Shown: positions 23,171-31,143 of the stretch, piece after piece
How the letters are laid out: the number at the start of each line of letters is the position of its first letter
Numbering within the stretch: position 1 is the first letter of the stretch
Assembly (NCBI GenBank): GCA_002293665.1
Contig: DBDQ01000122.1
Location: 1 to 41,833 of the forward strand
Source of the DNA: Alistipes sp. UBA928
GTDB taxonomy: Bacteria > Bacteroidota > Bacteroidia > Bacteroidales > Rikenellaceae
Direction: 5' to 3'
DNA length: 41,833 nt
Made by a program: the position numbers and the translations under genes
The notes under the pieces: model-generated
What the model saw: only the letters and a program-made list of their open reading frames with translations
Database searches by the model: none
What the model was told of the DNA's origin: nothing

Positions 23171-24169
23171 ATGATAAGTTTCGCAAATCCCGAATTACTA
23201 TGGCTGTCGGCAGTGGTGCTGCCGATGGCGGCGTGGTATGTCCGCCGCGTGCTTAAGGGCGGGGCGGCGGTACATGTTTCGACCGTCGACACCTTCGTGG
23301 CGGCACGCCGGCGAACGCTGCGTTACTACCTGCGCCACGTCCCATTCGTGATGGTATGCGCCGCCGTGGTACTCATGACAGTGGCGCTCGCGAGACCCCA
23401 AACGACGGAGAGCGGACAGTCATCCACCACGCGCGGTATCGACATAGTGCTGGCGATCGACATCTCGGGCAGCATGCTCGCACGCGATTTCACTCCCGAC
23501 CGCATAGCCGCCGCCAAGGCTGTGGCAGCAAACTTCATCAACGACCGGCAGGGCGACCGTATCGGCCTGGTGATCTTCGCCGCCGAGAGTTTCACCCAAA
23601 GTCCCCTGACTACCGACAAGGCCACGCTCCTGAACCTGCTCTCCCAGGTGCGCACCGGCATTGTCGAAGACGGCACCGCCATCGGCAACGGTCTCGCCAC
23701 ATCGATCAACCGGCTGCGCGAAAGCGAGGCCGTGAGCAAGGTGATAATCCTGCTTACCGACGGAGTGAACAACCGTGGCCAGATCGCTCCCGTAACCACA
23801 GCCGAGATAGCCCGCTCGCTCGGCATCAAGGTCTACACGGTGGGGGTTGGAACCAATAATCCAAGTGCCCCCTACCCCGCCGTCGATCCGTGGGGCAACT
23901 ACGCCGGAACGGTCAACGTGCCCGTAGAGATCGACGATCAGGTGCTCACCGATATTGCCTACGCAACGGGTGGGCAGTACTTCCGCGCCATCGACAGCGA
24001 GTCACTCCAGGAGATATACGACCGCATCAACGAGATGGAGACGAGCGTGGTGGAGACCAATGAGTTCACGCGCCACAACGAACTCTACGGACGGTTCGCT
24101 CTGTGGGCCCTGGCGCTACTCGTGGCGGAGTTTTTGTTGAGAACGCTCTATTTGAGGCAAATACCATAG
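23171..24169 (+). CDS. batA: BatA: VWA-domain inner membrane protein
   Basis: A 332-residue protein with two N-terminal transmembrane segments (LLWLSAVVLPMAAWYV and FVMVCAAVVLMTVALARP), a von Willebrand factor A domain with an intact metal site (VLAIDISGSMLARDF; conserved Thr in EDGTAIGNGLA; LLTDGVNNRG), and a C-terminal transmembrane helix. ATG 23171 is chosen over an adjacent TTG. The domain should face the periplasm. It is a presumed MoxR client, acting with BatB and BatC. Confidence 0.9.
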   Translation: MISFANPELLWLSAVVLPMAAWYVRRVLKGGAAVHVSTVDTFVAARRRTLRYYLRHVPFVMVCAAVVLMTVALARPQTTESGQSSTTRGIDIVLAIDISGSMLARDFTPDRIAAAKAVAANFINDRQGDRIGLVIFAAESFTQSPLTTDKATLLNLLSQVRTGIVEDGTAIGNGLATSINRLRESEAVSKVIILLTDGVNNRGQIAPVTTAEIARSLGIKVYTVGVGTNNPSAPYPAVDPWGNYAGTVNVPVEIDDQVLTDIAYATGGQYFRAIDSESLQEIYDRINEMETSVVETNEFTRHNELYGRFALWALALLVAEFLLRTLYLRQIP

Positions 24170-24175
24170 AAGGCT

Positions 24176-25204
24176 ATGTTTCGTTTCGCTCATCCCGAAT
24201 ATTTCTGGCTGTTGGCGGTGATCCCGCTGCTGATTTTGGTCTATGCCTGGTCGGCGTGGCGGCGCAGGCGGCGGCTGGAGCGGTTCGGCGATCCTGTGAG
24301 GGTTTCGGTACTCGTGCCCGACGCCTCGCCCGGACGCCATTTCACGAAATTAGTGTTCCTGCTCGCCGCGGTGTCGCTGATCGTCGTGGCACTGGCTCGA
24401 CCACAGTTGGGCAGCAAACTCAAGGAGGTGACCGTGAGCGGGATAGAGATGATGCTGGCCGTCGACGTGTCGAACTCGATGTTGGCCGACGATTTCGAGC
24501 CCAACCGCCTCGAGAGAACAAAATACGCCATCGGCCGGCTGTTGGAAGGGCTGAGGCAGGATCGCGTGGGCCTTGTAGTCTTTGCGGGTGATGCCTACGT
24601 GCAACTCCCCATCACGTCGGACTACCGCACGGCGATGGGATTCGTAAGGCAGATAACTCCGACTATGGTGTCGCGACAGGGTACGGCCATAGGCGCGGCG
24701 ATAGACCTCTCTGTGAGCGCTTTTTCGAGCGAGAGCGAAGGCAGCCGCGTGATAATCCTCATCACCGACGGCGAGAACCACGAGGATGACGCCCTGGCCG
24801 CTGCCAAACGGGCCGCCGAAAAGGGTATAAAAATATACACCATCGGCATCGGCACCACCGAAGGCAAGCCCATTCCCATGGGAGACGACGTTATTCGTGA
24901 CGAAAACGGCGAGATGGTCGTTTCGCATCTCGACGAGGCCACCCTTCGGAATATCGCCCTCGCGACCGGCGGCGCCTACATCCGGTCGAGCAACCAAAGC
25001 GTCGGCCTCACAGAGATAATCTCGAAGATCGACGAGACCGAGAAAAAAGAGTTCTCGACACAGATGTTCGACGAATACGACGAGCAGTATCGGCTGTTCA
25101 TGGCCTCGGCGCTCGTGTGCGTCCTACTGGGCTGGCTGATCATGACCCGCAAAAACCGACTTCTCGCCCGGTTCAATATCTTTCAATCCCCGGACGGAAA
25201 CTAA
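24176..25204 (+). CDS. batB: BatB: VWA-domain inner membrane protein
   Basis: A paralogue of BatA (342 residues) starting 6 bp after it. N-terminal transmembrane segments (YFWLLAVIPLLILVYAW; LVFLLAAVSLIVVALARPQLG), a VWA domain with metal site MLAVDVSNSMLADDF, RQGTAIGAAID and ILITDGENHEDDAL, and a C-terminal transmembrane helix near LFMASALVCVLLGWLIM. It is the last gene of the operon; no batE or further TPR gene follows. Confidence 0.9.
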   Translation: MFRFAHPEYFWLLAVIPLLILVYAWSAWRRRRRLERFGDPVRVSVLVPDASPGRHFTKLVFLLAAVSLIVVALARPQLGSKLKEVTVSGIEMMLAVDVSNSMLADDFEPNRLERTKYAIGRLLEGLRQDRVGLVVFAGDAYVQLPITSDYRTAMGFVRQITPTMVSRQGTAIGAAIDLSVSAFSSESEGSRVIILITDGENHEDDALAAAKRAAEKGIKIYTIGIGTTEGKPIPMGDDVIRDENGEMVVSHLDEATLRNIALATGGAYIRSSNQSVGLTEIISKIDETEKKEFSTQMFDEYDEQYRLFMASALVCVLLGWLIMTRKNRLLARFNIFQSPDGN

Positions 25205-25224
25205 CTTCAACCTGATATTGGATT

Positions 25225-25641
25225 TTAACTCTCCTGTTTCTCCGGCTCTTCCGGGAGTTTGAATTCGGTCATTCCGGCGGTGACGAGGGTGTTGTACCAC
25301 TGGATGATCTTTTTCATGTCGGAGAGGTGAACACGGTCGGGATCGTAGTCGGGGACTATGGCGCCGAAAGTAGCCTCGATCGTGGCCGACGGTTCTTTGT
25401 GGCCGATGGTGGATTTGCCATCGTTGTGGGTGTAGAATGCGGTGAAGACATCGGCCAGCGGCTTGTCTTCGCCGTCGGTGAAGACCGCGATGTCGGTCAT
25501 CGAGCTTACGCGCGCGTTCGACGGCACGTTCATCCGTTTGCCGTCGGCGAGGCTTTCGACTATGACGCCGCGGGTGCTTTGGGCGACGAACTTGTAGAGG
25601 CCGGGGTAGCCCGACACGGCGAGTATTTCCTTCAGTTCCAT
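25225..25641 (-). CDS. DUF5606-like conserved protein
   Basis: A 138-residue soluble protein beginning MELKEILAVSGYPGLYKFVAQSTRGVIVESL, which resembles the Bacteroidota-specific DUF5606 family (assignment from memory of family members). It also contains FTDGEDKPLADVF and DPDRVHLSDMKKIIQWYNTLVTAGMTEF and ends with a charged tail. The function is unknown. Its start overlaps the end of the XRE regulator gene by 10 bp, so the two are co-transcribed. It converges on batB, with only 20 bp between them and no obvious terminator. Confidence 0.75.
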   Translation of the reverse strand: MELKEILAVSGYPGLYKFVAQSTRGVIVESLADGKRMNVPSNARVSSMTDIAVFTDGEDKPLADVFTAFYTHNDGKSTIGHKEPSATIEATFGAIVPDYDPDRVHLSDMKKIIQWYNTLVTAGMTEFKLPEEPEKQES

Positions 25642-25880
25642 TGATTCAATTCTTGAGACAGATTTATTCCTTTAAAAAATTCTTCGAGCGTAACTCCGAA
25701 ATAACAACACAAGATGGCGATGGTAGTGATGGTAGGATTGTAGGTGCCGGTCTCATAGACTTTGATCTGCACGCCTGTGTCTTCATAGACGGCATCCTGA
25801 GTCAGTCCGCGTGTTTTTCTAAGTTCACGCATCTTATCCATAACCTGCCGGATCAACTTTTCGTCGCGTCTGTGTGCCAT
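25632..25880 (-). CDS. XRE family DNA-binding protein
   Basis: An 82-residue helix-turn-helix protein (KMRELRKTRGLTQDAVYEDTGVQIKVYETGTYNPTITTIAILCCYFGVTLEEFF), the Cro/C1 type fold with little else. ATG 25880 is chosen; a GTG 9 bases upstream is possible. GTCCTTTG ends about 11 bases before that ATG and may be a degenerate -7 box. It overlaps the DUF5606-like gene. The target is unknown; a role in controlling its own operon is a guess. Confidence 0.82.
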   Translation of the reverse strand: MAHRRDEKLIRQVMDKMRELRKTRGLTQDAVYEDTGVQIKVYETGTYNPTITTIAILCCYFGVTLEEFFKGINLSQELNQWN

Positions 25881-25995
25881 ATCGTGCACAAAGGACGGAA
25901 ATCGTCGAAATATTTTCGTACAAACAACTCTACTTTGTATAAATTATTATACCGTTGTGCCGTTATGTCTCAGCCATAGGCCGTGCAAGCCCGAC

Positions 25996-26039
25996 CCGGC
26001 GGAAGTGGATAAACAGCACTCTCCGCCGGATTTTTTTTT
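25996..26039 (+). terminator. Intrinsic terminator without a known upstream gene
   Basis: CCGGCGGA at 25996-26003 pairs with TCCGCCGG at 26022-26029 around an 18-base loop, followed by nine T. It is functional-looking on the plus strand only. The nearest plus-strand gene upstream (batB) ends about 790 bp away with two minus-strand genes between. Confidence 0.7.
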
Positions 26040-26169
26040 GTGGTTGAGGGAGTTCATATCATATTAGGAATGCGTCGGTTTCGCGGCAAATGACCGGAAA
26101 AATCGAGCGAATGTGGAATTTTTATAGCATTTTTCCTGCAATTACGTGCATTTATTATGGGAAAATTTA

Positions 26170-26177
26170 TATATTTG
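26170..26177 (+). promoter_or_regulatory. -7 box of fimbrillin-like gene
   Basis: TATATTTG, a perfect TAnnTTTG match, 27 bases before the ATG. Confidence 0.7.
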
Positions 26178-26204
26178 CGGACACTAAAACACACAAAATA
26201 GACC

Positions 26205-27650
26205 ATGAAATACAATTTTTGTCTTCTCAACACGCTCTTTTCAGTTTTATTTTCAACAATTTTGTGCGGATGTATCTCGGACGCCGGTTCCCTGGACAGT
26301 GACGGTACGGCGACCGGCACCGCCGTGAAATTTCCCACCACGATCGCCAAAACCCGTGTGGCCAACGACCGGTGGGAGTGGGGCGACGACATCGGCGTCT
26401 ACATGATCCCCGCCGCCAACCCGCCCGAATGCGATTGGAGTTCGGTCGAACTCTACGCTGCCAACAAACGATACATCCACGACATGGAAGAGGGCGACCT
26501 GCCCGACAACGCAGTGGTATTCTCGGGGAGCGACACCGAAAACACGATCCTGTGGCCGGGCGACGACCGAAAGTTCGACATCGTGGCCTACTACCCCTGG
26601 ACGGCATCCATCACCAACGGATACCTCTACTCTGTGAACCTCTCCGATCAGACCCCTCAAAAGAGCATCGACCTGATGTGGTCCGACAACATTCGCAACC
26701 AATCGTCGGGCTCACCGGCTCTCAGTTTCACCCACAAACTCACCAAACTCATTTTCAACGTCACCGACACTACCGGCGCCTCGCTTGTCGGCGTCACCGC
26801 CACTTTCGAAGGCCTGCCCGTAACGGCAAGTTTCGATCTCGCCTCGGGGACGATGGTCTCCGGAACGGAAGGTAACGCCACGCCTTTCGAGGGCGTTCTC
26901 ACCTCGACCGACGACGGCGACGATAACGGAGTGGACGAAAGTGCCGTCATCGAGGCCATAGTGCTGCCGGGGTCGCGTCTCGCCGGCTACACCGTGACCT
27001 TCTTGCTGGAAAATGGCGAAAAGGCCGTGTTCAGAGTCGAATTACCCGTCTACGTTGCAGGCAGCAGATATATCTACGACATCAACCTCACGCCGCCCGT
27101 CAACGAAGGCGAAGGAGCCTCGTTCGGTGTCGACGGCGGGCTGGAACAGATCTCACAGTGGGGAGAGGGCGACGAAGGCGAATATCCGGGAGACATTCCC
27201 AAAAACAATGAAACGACCTCCGGAGAAGGAACCTCGGCTCCGTGGAGAACGGCGCCCGGCATACCTTTCAATGGTGGCTCCTCGGTCAACGGCGGCATGT
27301 TGGCCACAAATTCATACGCGCTCAGGAACAGTGAGATGACCATCACAAAACCGGACTGCGAAGGAATAGCTTCGGTCACCGTGAACATGAAGGGCCCCGT
27401 CGGGAGCACCATCCGTTCAGTGACCGTGGGCACACAACACCTTGTGATCGACCATGACAACAATTCGTCGACCTCACCGCAGGCGAGTCTCGACCTTCCG
27501 AATACCACCGAGGCCACCGATTTCATCTTCCGCACAGCCGACGGCATGCCCTGCTCAGGCGATGTGACGATCGTGATCGGCGGCGGCAACAACACTGCCA
27601 ATATCTACGGATTCGGCACCAATACCGATATTGCGGGAAATAATCCGTAA
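26205..27650 (+). CDS. Fimbrillin-like lipoprotein
   Basis: A 481-residue exported lipoprotein. The signal ends in a lipobox LCGC with Cys23. The N-terminal half looks like the Bacteroidales fimbrillin family (VKFPTTIAKTRVANDRWEWGDDIGVYMI; WPGDDRKFDIVAYYPW; SFTHKLTKLIFNV), where domain 1 typically opens with TRV...W..GD.IGVYM. The C-terminal part is Ser/Gly/Thr-rich. Members are surface adhesin or pilus subunits or anchors of type V pili, matured by lipoprotein export and gingipain-like cleavage. No other pilus gene is near, so it may be an orphan surface protein. It has its own promoter, and its TAA doubles as the first bases of the ygiQ -7 box. Confidence 0.8.
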   Translation: MKYNFCLLNTLFSVLFSTILCGCISDAGSLDSDGTATGTAVKFPTTIAKTRVANDRWEWGDDIGVYMIPAANPPECDWSSVELYAANKRYIHDMEEGDLPDNAVVFSGSDTENTILWPGDDRKFDIVAYYPWTASITNGYLYSVNLSDQTPQKSIDLMWSDNIRNQSSGSPALSFTHKLTKLIFNVTDTTGASLVGVTATFEGLPVTASFDLASGTMVSGTEGNATPFEGVLTSTDDGDDNGVDESAVIEAIVLPGSRLAGYTVTFLLENGEKAVFRVELPVYVAGSRYIYDINLTPPVNEGEGASFGVDGGLEQISQWGEGDEGEYPGDIPKNNETTSGEGTSAPWRTAPGIPFNGGSSVNGGMLATNSYALRNSEMTITKPDCEGIASVTVNMKGPVGSTIRSVTVGTQHLVIDHDNNSSTSPQASLDLPNTTEATDFIFRTADGMPCSGDVTIVIGGGNNTANIYGFGTNTDIAGNNP

Positions 27651-27655
27651 ATTTG
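27648..27655 (+). promoter_or_regulatory. -7 box of ygiQ, overlapping a stop codon
   Basis: TAAATTTG; its TAA is the stop of the fimbrillin-like gene. It ends 24 bases before the ygiQ ATG. The moxR promoter has the same sequence and the same overlap. Confidence 0.65.
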
Positions 27656-27679
27656 CCGTCGCTGCAAGAGAGCGACACG

Positions 27680-29401
27680 ATGGGATTTCTTCCGACAACG
27701 GTAAAGGAGATACGCGCGCTGGGGTGGGACGCCCCGGATGTGATCCTCATTACGGGCGACGCCTACATCGACCATCCGTCGTTCGGGGCGGCAGTCATCG
27801 GGCGGCTGTTGGAGGCCGGGGGGCTGAGAGTGGCTGTTGTGCCGCAACCCAACTGGCGGGACGACCTGAGGGATTTCCGCAAGTTGGGGGCGCCGAGGCT
27901 ATTTTTCGGAGTCACGGCCGGCAGTATGGACTCGATGGTGAACCACTACACGGCGGCAAAGCGACTGCGAAGCGACGACGCCTATACCGCGGGCGGAGAG
28001 GCGGGCCGCAGACCGAACCGCGCCGCCACCGTCTACTCGCGCATCCTCAAGGAGTTGTGGCCCCATGTACCGGTGGTTTTGGGCGGCATAGAGGCGTCGC
28101 TGCGCCGCCTGACACACTACGACTACTGGGATGATGCGCTCCACCCCTCGATCCTTGCCGAGAGCGGCGCCGACATCGTAGCCTACGGAATGGGCGACGA
28201 GTCGATGCCAGCCATAGCAGGGGCGCTGCGCAACGGATTCAACATGAAGCGGCTGAGAGAGTTGCCGCAGGTGGCATTCATGGCCGACAAGGCTTATGTC
28301 GACAGGCTCGGAACCAATGAAACGATCATGCTCCACTCGCATGAGGAGTGCGTGGCCGATCCACAAAAGTTCGCAGAAAACTTCGTGCACATAGAGACCG
28401 CCTCGAACCTGCTACACCAGACGCAGACGCTGGTCGAGCCGACGGGCGAACGCTACGTGGTGGTCAACCGGCCATATCCCCTTATGACGACCGCAACACT
28501 CGACCGCAGTTTCGACCTCCCATACGAACGACGCCCACATCCCCGATACGACGGACGGGGCGACATTCCGGCGTGGGAGATGATAAAAAACTCGGTCAAC
28601 ATCCACCGTGGTTGTTTCGGGGGTTGCAGTTTCTGCACCATCTCGGCTCATCAGGGCAAGTTCATCACTTCGCGCAGCGAGGCGTCGATTTTAAGCGAGG
28701 TGGAACGGGTGACGGCGATGCCCTACTTCAAGGGCTACCTCTCCGATCTCGGGGGGCCGTCGGCCAACATGTACGGCATGGCCGGGCACGATATCGAGCG
28801 GTGTGGAAAGTGCCGCCGTTCAAGTTGCCTCACCCCGCGTCCATGCCCCAATCTCGCGAGCTCCCACCGCCGCCTGCTGGAGCTTTACCGACAGGTGCGC
28901 AGGGTGAAGGGAATCAAAAAGGCTTTTGTGGGGAGCGGGATACGCTACGATTTGTTCGCTCGGAACGCCGACGGTGGATTAAAAGACGACTATCTGAGGG
29001 AGGTGATCCTCCATCACACCTCGGGCCGCCTGAAGGTGGCACCCGAACACACCGAAGCACATGTGCTGAAGTTGATGCGCAAACCGCCGTGGGAGAGCTT
29101 CGAGAAACTCCACACCGACTTTCGCCACGTGTGCGAAACAGAGGGACTGCGGACACAGCTCGTGCCCTACTTCATCTCGAGCCACCCCGGCTGTACCGAC
29201 GACGACATGCGGCGGCTGGCCGGAAAGACGCACCGCCTCGGGCTCCACACCGACCAGGTGCAGGACCTCACCCCCACCCCGATGACCCTGTCGTCGGTGA
29301 TGTTCCACACCGGCGTCGATCCCTACACCGGCGAGCGGCTCCACGTCGCCCGCTCCATCGACGACAAGCGGCGACAAAAGGCATGGTTCTTCCGGAAGTA
29401 A
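27680..29401 (+). CDS. ygiQ: YgiQ family radical SAM protein
   Basis: A 573-residue UPF0313 protein. The radical SAM cysteines lie in GCFGGCSFC (Cys312, 316, 319), with ITGDAYIDHPSFG near the start, VLGGIEASLRRL, ISAHQGKFITSRS and LKVAPEHTEAHVLKLMRKP. The substrate is unknown. The start is ATG 27680, where family homology begins. Residues about 427-434 (ARNADGGL) are encoded by a family 1 hairpin repeat and fall between SGIRYDLF and YLREVILHHTSG, a stretch of variable length in the family. Confidence 0.92.
   Translation: MGFLPTTVKEIRALGWDAPDVILITGDAYIDHPSFGAAVIGRLLEAGGLRVAVVPQPNWRDDLRDFRKLGAPRLFFGVTAGSMDSMVNHYTAAKRLRSDDAYTAGGEAGRRPNRAATVYSRILKELWPHVPVVLGGIEASLRRLTHYDYWDDALHPSILAESGADIVAYGMGDESMPAIAGALRNGFNMKRLRELPQVAFMADKAYVDRLGTNETIMLHSHEECVADPQKFAENFVHIETASNLLHQTQTLVEPTGERYVVVNRPYPLMTTATLDRSFDLPYERRPHPRYDGRGDIPAWEMIKNSVNIHRGCFGGCSFCTISAHQGKFITSRSEASILSEVERVTAMPYFKGYLSDLGGPSANMYGMAGHDIERCGKCRRSSCLTPRPCPNLASSHRRLLELYRQVRRVKGIKKAFVGSGIRYDLFARNADGGLKDDYLREVILHHTSGRLKVAPEHTEAHVLKLMRKPPWESFEKLHTDFRHVCETEGLRTQLVPYFISSHPGCTDDDMRRLAGKTHRLGLHTDQVQDLTPTPMTLSSVMFHTGVDPYTGERLHVARSIDDKRRQKAWFFRK
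28959..28981 (+). repeat. Hairpin repeat family 1, copy 4 (inside ygiQ)
   Basis: CTCGG-AACG-CCGAC (outer pair lost), then GGTGGATT; read as RNADGG. It is a truncated copy without the AGCTACGCA tail. Confidence 0.55.
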
Positions 29402-29516
29402 GTTATCAACAGCGATCAACAGCAATGGACAGCGATTACAGAATGCTGTTCACCTTTTTCGCCGGATATGGCCCGATATTTTCATACCTTTACACCACTA
29501 AACAACAACGACCGAA

Positions 29517-31109
29517 ATGGCAAAAACATATATGATGCCGGCGGCAAATCAGTGGGCCGGTGGGGCCGGGGGATCCGGACGCACTCGTATGGGAGCGGGG
29601 CAGAGAAACCGCGACAGCTACGAAAAGATGATCGAAGAGGGCGGCCTCGTGCCCCCGCAGGCGATCGAACTCGAAGAGGCGATCCTCGGCGCACTGATGC
29701 TCGAAATGGACAGCATAGTCTCGGTGCAGGAGTACCTCACGGCCGACGCGTTCTACAAAGACACCCACCGCACGATCTACCGCGCCATCGAGGCGCTCTC
29801 GGCCGAGTTGCTGCCGATCGACCTCTACACCGTCACCGAACGCCTCAAGCAGGAGGGACGGTTGGCCGAGGTGGGCGGGGCTACGTTTCTGGCGGGATTG
29901 ACGCAAAGGGTCGGTTCGGCCGCCCACGTGGAGTATCACTCCAAGATCATCGCCCAAAAATACGTACAGCGCGAACTGATCCGTGCCTCGACCGAAATCC
30001 AAAAGCGCTCCTACGACGAGAGCAGCGACGTGACCGACCTCATCGACTTCGCCGAGAACGAAATTTTCCACGTCTCGGAGGGTCACATGCAGCGTTCGGT
30101 GCAAAGCTCGGGCGACATACTTCGCCGCACGATGGAGGCGATCGAAGAGGCTTCGAAAAGCGACGACGCATTCAGTGGCGTGCCGAGCGGATTCGTGGGG
30201 ATCGACCGGGTGACGCTGGGATGGCAACCGAGCGACCTTGTGATCGTGGCCGCACGCCCGTCGATGGGTAAGACCGCCTTCACTCTGTCGATGGCGCGCA
30301 ACATGGCTCTCGACCACAACGTGCCGGTGGCCTTCTTCTCGCTCGAAATGAGCTCCACTCAGCTTATGATGCGCCTCATAGTGGCCGAGTCGCAGCTCGA
30401 CACCAAGGACGTCAAGACGGGCCGGCTCACACCCGAGCAGTGGCGCCACCTCGAGGAGTCGATCAAGCCTTTCCAAACGGCACCGCTCTACATCGACGAC
30501 ACCCCGGCGCTGAGTGTTTTCGAGTTCCGCTCGAAGGTGCGGCGCCTCAAGACCCAGCACAACATACAGCTGATAGTGATCGACTACCTGCAGCTTATGA
30601 CCGGCTCGGGCGACGCGCGCGGCAACCGCGAACAGGAGGTGGCGGGCATCTCACGCACGCTCAAAGCCATTGCCAAGGAGTTGAACATCCCCATCATAGC
30701 GCTGTCGCAGTTGAACCGTGCGAGCGAGCTGCGCGGCGGCAGCAAAAAGCCCCAATTGAGCGACCTTCGCGAGTCGGGTGCCATTGAGCAGGACGCCGAC
30801 ATCGTGGCGTTCATCCACCGCCCCGAGTACTTCGGCATGAAGGTCGACGAGGACAACATACCCCTGCCCCCCGGCCTCGCCGAGTTCATCATCGCCAAGC
30901 ACCGTAACGGCGCCACCGAAACCGTGCGCCTGAAGTTCCGCAAGGAGCAGGCCCGTTTCCTCGACTACGACGCCGACGACTACGACATGTCCGAAAGCGG
31001 CATCAACGGCGGCGGCAGCGGTGACATCACCGGTTACGACGGCCCCGGCGGATACAAAGAGAGCTACACCCCGCCCCGCAGCCCAAGTTTCGACGACGCG
31101 CCATTTTGA
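29517..31109 (+). CDS. dnaB: Replicative DNA helicase
   Basis: The hexameric helicase of the replication fork. The 530-residue protein has the N-terminal DnaG-interacting domain (LEEAILGALMLEMDSI), a RecA-type motor with Walker A ARPSMGKTAF, VAFFSLEMSSTQLMMRL, Walker B VIDYLQLM, and LSDLRESGAIEQDADIVAFIHR. A 30-residue N-terminal extension and a Gly/Asp-rich C-terminal tail flank it, as in other Bacteroidota DnaB proteins. TACCTTTA near 29485 could be a -7 box with one mismatch. There is no intein. Confidence 0.96.
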   Translation: MAKTYMMPAANQWAGGAGGSGRTRMGAGQRNRDSYEKMIEEGGLVPPQAIELEEAILGALMLEMDSIVSVQEYLTADAFYKDTHRTIYRAIEALSAELLPIDLYTVTERLKQEGRLAEVGGATFLAGLTQRVGSAAHVEYHSKIIAQKYVQRELIRASTEIQKRSYDESSDVTDLIDFAENEIFHVSEGHMQRSVQSSGDILRRTMEAIEEASKSDDAFSGVPSGFVGIDRVTLGWQPSDLVIVAARPSMGKTAFTLSMARNMALDHNVPVAFFSLEMSSTQLMMRLIVAESQLDTKDVKTGRLTPEQWRHLEESIKPFQTAPLYIDDTPALSVFEFRSKVRRLKTQHNIQLIVIDYLQLMTGSGDARGNREQEVAGISRTLKAIAKELNIPIIALSQLNRASELRGGSKKPQLSDLRESGAIEQDADIVAFIHRPEYFGMKVDEDNIPLPPGLAEFIIAKHRNGATETVRLKFRKEQARFLDYDADDYDMSESGINGGGSGDITGYDGPGGYKESYTPPRSPSFDDAPF

Positions 31110-31143
31110 TCGACCGTAAAATCCCGAACACAGCCTAAACCAA

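Larger units (their letters stand above)
25881..26204. other. 324-bp gap between XRE regulator and fimbrillin genes
   Basis: AT-rich, without a supported ORF. It holds the start region of the XRE gene, a strong plus-strand terminator at 25996-26039 with no annotated plus-strand gene before it, and the fimbrillin promoter at 26170-26177. The terminator suggests a short unannotated transcript from about 25930-26040, but no perfect -7 box was found (TACTTTG near 25931 lacks one base). I could not match it to 6S, SRP or tmRNA. Confidence 0.4.

Noticed and set aside
25930..26040. SRP RNA, 6S RNA or tmRNA in the gap before the fimbrillin gene
   Set aside because: None of the conserved motifs (such as the GGAAGGAAGCAGC-like SRP loop) is present.
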